From the NCBI RefSeq assembly GCF_963576675.1, contig NC_088913.1, forward strand, positions 14,335,001 to 14,399,000: DNA of 64,000 bases, read 5' to 3'. The notes under the pieces were generated by a model. That model had not been told where the DNA came from, made no database searches, and saw nothing but the letters and a program-made list of their open reading frames with translations. The position numbers were made by a program, and so were the translations under genes. This DNA comes from Euphorbia lathyris (taxonomy: Eukaryota; Streptophyta; Magnoliopsida; Malpighiales; Euphorbiaceae). Below, piece by piece: positions 19,848 to 29,492 of this stretch (the first letter of the stretch is position 1; each line of letters starts with the position of its first letter).

Positions 19848-21740
19848 TGTAACACCCATTTCTAATAAAATAAAATAAAATAGCATAAAACCATAACTAT
19901 ACCGTACCATGTATATATGTGCTATAATTATAAATATCATATATACTTATATATTACTATATATAATAATCAAGACTTTAAGATTAAAAAAAAATAGTCA
20001 TGTAATTTATATATACATATATATATAAAGGAAAAGGACAAGATTGTTTACTGTTGAGATAAAAAAAATAATTTGTATAGATATATATATATACCTGTAC
20101 AAATATAAAATAGGTTTACCCAAATTTAATAGTAGACATAATAATACATTAGATAAAATAACTAATAATAAAAAAACAAACAAAAAAAAACGTAATATTT
20201 CAATAAAAGAAATTAACTAAAACCTCAAACTTCATCATATGGGCTTAAAATGTACCGCACATTTATTACCGCACAAGAACATAGTTTCGATGTGAATTGA
20301 ATTAATAATATATAAATTGACATAAAAGGTCTCAATAACTAATCCAGATAGTACAAAATAAAATCCTAATAATGACGACTTCACATACTGACCGACCGGA
20401 ACCAGCGTCCCTAATCTTTTATTCCTGAAAAGTGGTGGTGGCAAGAGATGAGCTGCCTACTCAATAAGGTGATAGCCAATATATATTTGTCACATGCAAC
20501 ATATAAATCACCAAAACAATTTATACAGGGATATAAATGCAAAATACTAAATTATCACATAAAAAAAACATTTCATAGTTCATATTCTAATGTCATACAT
20601 GTTTTCATGTTAATTTATTAATTAAGGGCCCTGCTTGCCAAGTAAAAGTATACTCAATGGTTCACCAGTTAATTCAACTATCAAATTCAATCATATCTCA
20701 CCATTTTGTATATCATCAGCACAGGATACCACTCTCCGCCAGGTATCCCCGCACCTCCCCAGTGCGTAGCAAAAACAGCACAGAGTATCTCCAAATCCTG
20801 AGATACTCCGACACTTGCCATAAGGACAAGTGTCTAGCAAATCATATTCCAACTAAACCATATAAACCAACATCGCAAAATGACCATTGAGTATAAATCC
20901 ACTATGACAAGCTATTAATTTACCAGTATTCTCTATTGTTCCTGTTTATCTCCTAACGCACCCAATGTCAGACAATCCAGTACAATATCATTACACGTGT
21001 CCATAACGTTCACAAATTTCAACTCAAACCAAACGTCATAAAATCCCAGACAATCAATTTACACAATACATCCTAATCTTTCCAATTTCACGTCCATTGT
21101 ACCCATTAATGGCAATTAATTATTATAAGCATAGATAAACACAACAATCAAAGCAAATATATATCCACTATCACTTACTTGGAAGTCCGAGTACCCACAA
21201 CGAAATGACACGTCTTGATCACTAACCGTTTACTCTCTCAGTATCGCCTAATATAATTAATTATTATTAAACACAGTTCAAACAATATGATATTATCCTA
21301 AACAGTTATCATAATTACTAATAACTATGTTTTTTTTTTCTTTTCTTTCTGATGTTTGATGGTTCATTAGTCTAAAAAAAATCATACATATTATATGTAT
21401 ATACTTAATGGATATATGGAAGATAATGACTTACCACTTGTTTACGATGAGTATGAATGGGTATGAATTCTGAAATTTTTCCTCCTAGCTGTTTGCGGCT
21501 CCCTCCCGTTTCTCTTTCTTTTCAAATCCCTAGGTTTTCCTTTATTAGTTTCATATATATACTATTTTAATTCGAACCGACCTAACTCTATTATTTATTA
21601 TTATAATTGTTAATATCTTAATTATCTTAAATATTCTATAATTGTTTATTACTATACTTATTTTATTTTGAGCTTTTAATCAAACTTTTTTTTACCCACC
21701 CTAATTAAATATATAAGTCTTTTTTTTTTTTAGCGTTACA
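19848..21740. mobile_element. Solo LTR, 1893 bp (Ty3 chromovirus-like)
   Basis: It begins TGTAACACCC and ends GCGTTACA, with flanking 5-bp duplication TATTG (19843-19847 and 21741-21745). The TGTAACACCC start and length are typical of chromovirus LTRs, but that assignment is inference. It splits sequence that is continuous in the 3' flank of gene C. Frames at 20235-20444 and 20657-20890 inside it are not genes. Confidence 0.85.
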
Positions 21741-22016
21741 TATTGAATATGTATTTGTAGTAACAAAAATTCCAAATCAGAAGTCCATCTCATTTTCCTC
21801 GGAACTGGAATCATAATCAGGATGAAATTCTTCTCCAACTATATGAATATCAGCCTCTTTTGTGCAACTTTAAGTTTAGGCGCCTAGTCAACAAAGTAAT
21901 TAAATGGTTAGAAAGAGAAAAAAAATAAGCAACATTCAAATTCATTTCACGGCTAATTCTTTATTTTCTCAAAATCTTTCTTATCATAATGTGAAGATTC
22001 AAGATTACCTTCTCAT

Positions 22017-22213
22017 ATTAAGCATCTTCACATTCTGTCCTGATAGAGCATGTTTGAGTGAAACAATGCTTGGAATATAAGCAATTGCTTTGAATTTTGA
22101 ACCTATCTTTAATTATTAAGTATCTTCACATTCTGTCCTGATAGAGCATGTTTGAGTGAAACAATGCTTGGAATATAAGCAATTGCTTTGAATTTTGAAC
22201 CTATCTTTAATTG
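22017..22213. repeat. 98-bp tandem duplication at the 3' end of gene D
   Basis: Two nearly identical units with period 98 bp ('atcttcacattctgtcc' at 22024 and again at 22122). One unit is the end of the gene D coding region and the other is now 3' untranslated. Because 98 is not a multiple of three, the duplication changed the last residues of the protein. Confidence 0.9.
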
Positions 22214-23335
22214 GCGGACCTTCAAATATCTCAATCGATTTTCTTTAAGATCTATGCATACTAAAGCATCTTCATAAGTGTTAAACATCAATAATGACCC
22301 ATCATTCATATACTTAATGGGTTGAAATGAGTCATAATATCTTATTGGATTAGAATACATGTGATCAAAAGAGAAAACTTTAGACCACACCTTTTCGGTA
22401 CCCTTATCTTTCATTGTCCAAACATGAAGTGTACCAGAGAGAAGATACTCACATATGCAGAGTTCTTCCCTTAATACCCTCACATTGTTATGTTGATAAG
22501 GTTGATCCAATGCTGGTGCTGAAACTGATTCAAAACGTTCCTTCTCAATGTCAAAAGTACATATAGACAATGGTTCTAAATAAGAACACCAATAAAGAAC
22601 ACCATTCAAATAAGCTGGAGATAACATGGGCGATATGTAGCCCATGAAAAAGCCAATATTTTTCCAGGTTTTTGTACCAAGAATATGTACTTCAGCCTTA
22701 TTGGTTTTTCCAGATTGCTCATATATTCTTATCAACTTATATTCGTTAGTCACAGGACTAAAACCGAAACCATAAAGTATATTATAACAGATTAAGTCAA
22801 TCTTCTTAGGTTTTGGAATGTTAATAAACTCACCCGCAACAGGATTGCAAACGATAGGAGGATGTTTATCAAATGGCTTGGACAAGCAAAGCAATCCGTT
22901 GCATGTAACTATACAATATTTATGATGTTTATCGTGATATTTCATGAGCCGGACTTCAAATCTGGCTTCAATTTCAACCTCAACATTAGAGACACATCCA
23001 GGATTGAGCTTGAAATCATTTTCAAAAAGATGAACCATTTTGGACCAACGTTTACTAGATGAGGTTTTAATCAGGGGATAAACCTCACCTTGATCAAAAT
23101 GAAGCTTTGCAAATTCTGAGCCTGAAATTATATCATACCACGTTTTGCATACACATTTGCATACAAAAATTCTCTTAATGGGCAACCTAAGTATGATATT
23201 TATTAAAATATCATTGGGGAGATCAGAAAATGAAGAACCTGAATTTTGAGTATTTACGTGGCTAACCTCCTTTGTTTTTCTTCTAGCTCTCATTGGATTA
23301 GAGTATGTAACCAAAGAAATCCTTTCTCTTTTCAT
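22109..23335 (-). CDS. F-box protein with FBA-type C-terminal domain (gene D)
   Basis: The 408-residue product is a predicted SCF ubiquitin-ligase substrate receptor and the only member of the cluster present once. After a basic N-terminus (MKRERIS, RARRK), the F-box lies at residues ~35-79 (FSDLPNDILINIILRLPIKR, then CKCVCKTWYDIISGSEFA) with the conserved RLPIK core that C lacks. The FBA region is complete: CNGLLCLSKPF, CNPVAGEFINIP, YGFGFSPVTNEYKLIRIY, EVHILGTKTWKNIGFF, CTFDIEKERF, HVWTMKDKGTEKVWSKVF and IPSIVSLKHALSGQNVKIL. The ATG at 23335 follows a predicted leader intron. A 98-bp tandem duplication at the 3' end gives the final codons ILNN and a stop. Otherwise the gene looks intact. 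Confidence 0.9.
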   Translation of the reverse strand: MKRERISLVTYSNPMRARRKTKEVSHVNTQNSGSSFSDLPNDILINIILRLPIKRIFVCKCVCKTWYDIISGSEFAKLHFDQGEVYPLIKTSSSKRWSKMVHLFENDFKLNPGCVSNVEVEIEARFEVRLMKYHDKHHKYCIVTCNGLLCLSKPFDKHPPIVCNPVAGEFINIPKPKKIDLICYNILYGFGFSPVTNEYKLIRIYEQSGKTNKAEVHILGTKTWKNIGFFMGYISPMLSPAYLNGVLYWCSYLEPLSICTFDIEKERFESVSAPALDQPYQHNNVRVLREELCICEYLLSGTLHVWTMKDKGTEKVWSKVFSFDHMYSNPIRYYDSFQPIKYMNDGSLLMFNTYEDALVCIDLKENRLRYLKVRQLKIGSKFKAIAYIPSIVSLKHALSGQNVKILNN

Positions 23336-23357
23336 GATTATTTGCGAAACTATGATA

Positions 23358-24340
23358 CTGAAACAAAAGCAAATGGCATATCAGCACACTTATTTTAAAA
23401 TGCTAAAAAAAACCCTAATGGAGGTGAGAGTCGGAGGATGCAATAAAAATGGAATGGAAACTATGGAAATGAAGGTTAAAATTTAATTTTGTTTGAGAAT
23501 TGATGGAATGTAAATAAGAGTTAAAAAACTAATTTACATTAAAAATAATTACGTTAGTCACATTAACTCGCATTTTGGAGGTTAAAAATATAGAGTTAAT
23601 GGAAGTAAGTAAACTATTAACTTTCATTAACCTTCATTTACTATTAAGAAGAAGCACCCAAATAAGATTAATTTAAAATGTCACTCCCTCTTTTCCACAA
23701 TCAGTAGTGTTCATATGGACCCTAATGACCATAGTGAATTTGGTCATTCAGCGTTAGATGTAGGCTGACTAAAATCCTAAGGTGGAGATTCAAACCATCC
23801 TAAGGCTTAAATTCAATCAGCCTATATCTAACGGTGAATGACCAAATTCACGTGGTCATCAGGGTCCATGCGAAAAATACTGGTTCCACAATACATGTCT
23901 TTTAAGGTTAATGCACACTAATTAAGAAATGCAATTAATTGCATCCACTGGTAACTTTATCTATTTTCAATGCAAAAAGTCAATTTAAATAGGGGTATAT
24001 TTGGTAAAAGTAAATTAATATGCATAGATTGAAGCAAAATGTCATGTATTGTGAAACAAAAAAAACTTCTCTAGAAAGACATGTAATGCAAAACGGTGAC
24101 AGCACATTCCATTACTTTCATTAATTTCCATTAAGCTCCTTATTTGGCTAATTAATTCAAACCTAAAATCTCATAAATCAGAGGATTAATAATATCTAGT
24201 AGTAAATCAATGCAATAATAAATGAATACATAAATCAAAATGGGGAGAAAGAAGAGTGCAAAGAGAAGAAATACTTACCGGAAAATTGATGGAACAGGAA
24301 AAGGCTCTCTGAACTATGAACTCCGGCGACTACTTTATGT
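23358..24340 (-). promoter_or_regulatory. 5' leader of gene D with a predicted ~921-bp intron
   Basis: On the minus strand a leader with CCATCAATTTTCCG ends at a strong donor GTAAGTATT (from 24278). The acceptor TTTGTTTCAG is at about 23358. The intron is much longer than those of A and C because it holds MITEs. Upstream sequence resembles the gene C leader ('AGAGAGCCTTTTCC' against 'AGAGAGCTTCTGG'). Confidence 0.55.
23683..24075. mobile_element. Nested MITEs in the leader intron of gene D
   Basis: An inner palindromic element (about 23707-23878) has arms containing 'atggaccctaatgacca', 'tgaatttggtcattca' and their inverted copies. It sits inside a Stowaway-like element whose ends read CTCCCTCTTTTCCACAAT and, inverted, ATTGTGAAAC, with 'acatgtctttt' and 'aaaatgtcatgt' arms. 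Exact borders of the outer element are uncertain. Confidence 0.55.
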
Positions 24341-24457
24341 TAGTTTAAATAAGGAAGGAAATTGGATTTTATTTGCATTTAACAATGTACAAAACCCTTA
24401 AATGAGATTTTATTTGAACGATGCAGTCCCTCCTTTCATCTTATATTAATTTTTTTT

Positions 24458-24875
24458 GGCCTAAACCATAAGCAGCCTCATGAGCTTATAACTTTTAGTC
24501 ATTTTACTGTCTAAACTTACGGGACAACCCATTTGCCCCTTCAACTATTTAAAAGTGATATTAGCAACCTTCTATTTTCATTATACTGTAATAGAAATAA
24601 TTATGACATGTTCTTATTGTAAGCACCAAGCTCATAATAAAAAGGGTTGTGCACTACTAAACCAACCTGTAAATAAGGTTAGTATAGACTGGTTCTAATA
24701 CTTCCATGAACACTTGTACTAATGTTGAAACTTCATTTTGTTTCCGTTATAATGAAAATAAGGGGTTGCTAATACCACTTTTAAATAGTTGAGGGGACAA
24801 ATAGGTCGTCCCGTAAGTTCAGGGGATAAAATGACCAAAATTGATAAGTTTAAAGTGCTGCGTATAGTTTAAGCC
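24458..24875. mobile_element. Mutator-like MITE, 418 bp
   Basis: The ends GGCCTAAACCATAAGCAGC and, inverted, GGCTTAAACTATACGCAGC continue as ~95-bp inverted arms ('cttacgggac', 'caactatttaaaagtg'). Flanks show a 9-10-bp duplication TAATTTTTTT. Non-coding. Confidence 0.75.
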
Positions 24876-25068
24876 TAATTTTTTTTAAGAAGCATAGCAT
24901 AAAATCAAAGAATTTTTTTTGTAGGAGTATAGAATTAAAGAATTGAAACGGTACAATTGTTGAAAAAGATAAGTTTAATTTGTGATTAATTATATTAATT
25001 CGTGTATAATTGTCAAACTAATATTAAGACATTTTATTTGTCATTACAATATTAACTCATAACAATTA

Positions 25069-26480
25069 CAATTCTTGAAGCTGAAGTAAGAGCTAATCCA
25101 AGTTATATTTGGCGTAGTATCCTTGCTGGTCTTCCACTGTTGAAATCACAAATTCGTATTCTTATCGGTTCAGGGGAGGAGGTGAATGTATGGACTGATC
25201 CTTGGCTACCTGATGAAATTAATCCATATGTTGATAGTATTTCGCCACCAGGTGATGAATCAATTACTGTGGCTATGTTGCGATCTGATAGGAATGGTGA
25301 GTGGGGTCATTCGATTTTGCAGAGTCTATTCTCGGTAAGGGATAGAATTCTTATTTCTAAGATCACTCTGAGTCAGAGAGAGACACGGGATCATTGGTGG
25401 TGGAGGTTAGAACGAAATGGGGCCTATTCGGTTAAAAGTGGCTATAGCTTCCTGCAAAATAATATTATTAATGGTCAATAGGGTGAGATGGGTAGGGTTC
25501 TGAACAACATTTGGATGATTAAAATCCCTCCTAAAGTTCGACATCTGATGTGGAGAGCAAGCACTCTGTGTCTGCCAACAAGATCCGAGCTAGTAAAGAA
25601 ACGAATCAATATCCCAACACTTTGTCCTAGATGCAATATTCATGATGAAACTATCCTACATGCGCTAGTCACCTGTCCGGAAGCAAGACAGGTTTGGATG
25701 CTGTCTAAAGTAGGAGATATGAGCTCTCGGTTTAGTAGCTTCTGTGATTTCTGGGCTTTTATTATAAATCACCATGATAATATATCTGTTGAGATTGCTG
25801 CTACATTATGCTGGGCAATTTGGAATGATAGAAATAAGCTGGTATGGGAAGAGAAGCGACAACCTCCTGCTGTTTCTTATAACAATGCAACAATGTTTCT
25901 GAACAGTTGGCAGCAGGCCTAGACAGTGATTGCAACGACTGGTGGAGAAGAAGTTGGGTTGAAGTGGTTGTGCCCGGCACAAGATAGTTTGAAGCTCAAT
26001 GTTGATGCTGCTCTATTCCAGGATACAGGTCATGCTGGTTTTGGTTTTGTGTTAAGGAATCATGAGGGGTGCTTCATAGCTGCTGGCAATGGTATGATCA
26101 ATAACTGTCAGGACCCGCTATTGGCTGAAGGAATGAGTTGTCGTGAAGCTCTTAGTTGGTTGAAGAATGAAGGGTTTCCGAATGTTCATCTGGAAATGGA
26201 TTATCAGCTCTTAGTTCTTGCAATTTCTGGAACTACAGAACTAGTTTCCCCTTTTGGCATTATTGTTGATGATTGTAAAGCTCTGATTAGCGAGCTAAAT
26301 ATTTTATCTGTTTCTTTCATTAGGAGGTCAGCGAATAAGATTGCTCATATACTAGCAAGAGCATCTAGTTCTGTGTCTGATCATGGGATATGGAAACATA
26401 ATCCCCCCAGTTCATTTGTAATGACTTAAGTGCTGATATTGAATGATAAAGTTTCATTTGATTTCAAAAAAAAAAAAAAA
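25069..26480 (+). mobile_element. 5'-truncated L1-type LINE with poly-A tail
   Basis: The 3' part of a plant L1-like ORF2 reads in one frame from about 25077 to 26429, interrupted by two TAG codons (25479-25481 and 25920-25922). It covers the end of the reverse-transcriptase region (VNVWTDPWLP, DHWWWRLERNGAYSVKSGY), the zf-RVT motif (PPKVRHLMWRASTLCLPT, then CPRCN...E.LHALVTCP) and an RNase H domain (LKLNVDAALF, GFGFVLRNHEG, SANKIAHILAR). A poly-A tract at 26466-26480 and flanking 13-bp repeats CTCATAACAATTA (25056-25068 and 26481-26493) show a complete insertion that was truncated at its 5' end. It cannot move on its own. Confidence 0.93.
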
Positions 26481-26493
26481 CTCATAACAATTA

Positions 26494-26910
26494 AGGTTGA
26501 TTTGAATTTTAAGACATTTTATTTGTCATTAACCGGTGTGTTCCCATGTTTTTAATTATTTTTTCAATTTTTGTTAATGAAATTAAGTTTTAATTAACAA
26601 AATGGATTTGAATTTTAAAATAAATGTTTAACTAAACTAAAAAAATCGGCGTTTGGTATTTGATGGGGATAGAAACAATAATAAGATAGTTAAGAATTAT
26701 TATTCACAGGTTGTTTATAGTGAGGATGATATTGACTTTTCACCGTAAACCAATTGAGGCTAGTTTGATATCTTATCCTATAGTATTTTGGATAACTTGT
26801 TTTACCGTTTATAATTATTTTGCTAAAAACTCTTAATTTTGATGGTGTTTTGGTAAAGATATCTTAAAAATTACCCTATTTTCACGGGAGCAGCAACATG
26901 ATTTAGTGAC
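26494..26910. other. Spacer with a repeat shared with 19200-19400
   Basis: No gene. 26711-26910 is a diverged copy of 19200-19400. A Copia insertion begins where the similarity stops. Confidence 0.5.
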
Positions 26911-29492
26911 ACTTTTAATAGAGGTCGGTCAATACGGTTGAATTAGTCATTAACTAATTCAGATTTATGTAGATATTTGTGAAGATAATATCTCCTGATA
27001 TTTGGTTAATATCTGCATTTAAATTAGATTAGATTTTATCTCATTTTTGTTGTAATAACTCTCCTGTATCCTCTTTATAAGCACAACTCTATCATAATAC
27101 GAATTAGTTGAAACCTGAACCCTTTCATGGTATCAGAGCTATCTGAGGTCTAATAACCCTGTAAAATTATTACTATTACTATTATTTTTTCTTCTTCCCT
27201 TCCGCCCCACCATGTCCAACGGCAACCCCACCACCGAAACCACCACTCCTGCTGCCCGAATCTCTCACAATGTACTCACATCTCAGGTTTCTGAAAAATT
27301 AACTCCCACAAATTACCTACTATGGAAAACGTAGATTATGCCCATCTTAAGAGGTAAATGTTGGTCCCTTATAACGTAACAAGTTAGTTCCAAGGGGGGG
27401 ATAGGAACTATTTAAAATTTTGGTACGTTAAGGCTGACTTCTTTTACAATGAAAAGGATTACACAGCGCGCTGAGTGAATTTAAGACACTAGCTTAGTCA
27501 ACTTGTGACTAAGTCAGCTTCTTTTCTTGAGTCAGGAGATAGCACTTGAGTCTATTCCTGAACTCAGATACTCAATGCACACAACTCAGCGTGACCTCCT
27601 TACTTAGTCAGTTTTCGAGCAAGCAAAATATATCAAATGAGTTTAAAGGTTAGAAATATATTACTCAGCAGATTTATCCAGGTTCGGCCTCTATGCCTAC
27701 GTCCTGTCCCTGGAACACATTCCGAGCTTTCGAATTCTCTACTGAGCTCTTTAAAGGTAGAGCACCAAACCTTTTACAACTAGAAGCTGAGTATAACAAG
27801 AGTACCTTCCTCTATACCTCTACTCACTCCTATTCTACCGCTGAGTACTATAACCGAGTACTCAGCCTCTCCTTTCTATACTTCTAAAAATGATAATGAG
27901 ATTGTCCTAAACAAAAATTGCTAAGACACTTTAGAGGATTGGAAATCACTCTAGACTTTTACACAAAATATGGAAATTGGTGTAAGGAATTTGCTTTGCT
28001 TTTCTCACAGAATCTTCGAGTATGAAATTGGTCAGCGTTTTGACAACTTGAAGTTCTGTGTGGATTGAAGCATATCGATGGCATTTATATAGTGACACTT
28101 GAGGCACCTGGTCATTTCGAATTTCGTAATAACCGTTGGAGGGAAACGGCTTCCTATCGTTGTCACTCTAGGCGTGCTTAGCGTCGTTGGCCAATAGAAT
28201 CCTTGCATCTTCTGTCTTCGCCAGTCTTCGACAGAATGTTTCGACATTTAAGGAAAAGTCCATGAGACAGCTTTCTGCGCTTTTTGATCTTTTCCCAAAG
28301 TAGAAATACTTTGTCTGGAAGTTGAACATTCTTTGCCGCTGTCCAGACTGCTTTGTCGTCCAACTCAGCAGCTTCCTCTTGAAGCTTTTGCCACGAAGGC
28401 TTCTCGATCCTTCTCTTGCTGAGTCGTCGTTTTGGTTGATACGGCTTCGTTTTGAACTTCTAAGCCGAATGGTGTTGATGTGTTGACTTGGGCTTGACTT
28501 CCACTTTATTGGCCTTTGGGCTTTTTAATCTTAATGTCTTATACACAATTAAACTCAACATTGAACAAACACATTAGTCTAAATCAATCAAAGCATTATA
28601 AATTTAATGTGTTAGAATATTTTTATCATAACTTAAATAATTTTGTCAAATCAAAATCATGTGGAAAGGTGTTTCAACAGTAAAGGGTTGGCACACTATA
28701 TTGATGCAACCGAAATACCTCCTGTCAACGAACTGCCAACCGGAGCTGTCAATCCGGCTTACAAAGTTTAGGAACAAAAGGATCAACAGGTCCTTAGCTG
28801 GATAATCAATTCTTTGACAAGCAGCGTTTTACCCCAAATTGTTGGTGCTGAGACTACACTTGATGCATGGAAGAAGCTAGTGAAGGCATATTCCACTGGC
28901 TCCCGATCGCAGATACGCGATCTAAAACACATGCTTCACAATCTGAAGCGTGACAATGACTCAATTTCATCATATCTCCAAAACTCAAAGCACATATAAG
29001 TGATCAACTAAATGCCCTTCAGAATCCTGTCTCATCATATGACCTTGTTGAATCAATTCTTGACGGTCTTGGTGTCGCATATAGACCGTTTGTCCATGCT
29101 CTCGAGGATCGACTGAAGTCTGTTTCCTTTGATGATCTCACTGGCCTCCTGTTAAGTGAAGAAAGACAACTTGCTCGTGAAACTCCTCTTTCGACCTTCA
29201 CACCCTCTGTTCATTTTGCGACTCGCAATAGTAATGGAAGAGGCCGATTTTACCATAATTGAGGTTGGGGTAATTTTTCTGGCCACAATTCTAATCGGAA
29301 TAATTTCACAACAAATGCTCCTCTCGATGTCAGTACAATGACATGTCACAATTGCAAAGGGGCTGGCCACATAGCCAAATAGTGCCTTTCACCTAAACTG
29401 AATCAAAATTTTAGGGCTAATTTTAAACCAGGATCAAATTTGGCAACCATTTCTCAATCGAGCTCGAATGACTGGTTAATACACTTTAGTGC
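26911..29492 (+). mobile_element. Copia retrotransposon fragment 1: 5' LTR, PBS and gag, truncated
   Basis: A likely 5' LTR (start uncertain, end at CA in 27126-27127) is followed directly by the PBS TGGTATCAGAGC at 27128-27139, complementary to the 3' end of plant initiator-Met tRNA. The gag frame starts at ATG 27212 (MSNGNPTTET) and continues after a nested solo LTR through WIINSLTSSVLPQIVGAETT, a DRLKSVSFDDLT motif and a zinc knuckle (CHNCKGAGHIAK, with the final Cys preceded by a stop). It ends at the protease region, where the usual Asp-Ser-Gly triad has become HFS. Several stops make it non-functional. Sequence breaks at about 29492 against an inverted second Copia fragment. Confidence 0.8.
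27359..28679. mobile_element. Solo LTR, 1321 bp, nested in Copia gag
   Basis: It begins TGTTGGTCCCTTATAACG and ends GTGTTTCAACA. The 5-bp duplication GTAAA flanks it at 27354-27358 and 28680-28684. Joining the flanks restores continuous gag reading (PILRGK then LAHYIDATEIPP). The start and G-rich 'ccaaggggggg' stretch resemble long Copia LTRs of the SIRE/Maximus kind; that assignment is tentative. Confidence 0.88.

Noticed and set aside
20657..20890. 77-codon frame with tidy composition
   Set aside because: It lies in the solo LTR at 19848-21740, and such frames are common in chromovirus-like LTRs.
27128..27139. Possible tRNA-Met gene at TGGTATCAGAGC
   Set aside because: Only the 12-base primer-binding complement is present, next to an LTR end, with no tRNA body.
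28032..28363. Overlapping minus-strand frames near 28.2 kb
   Set aside because: Both are inside the solo LTR at 27359-28679 and show no domain.
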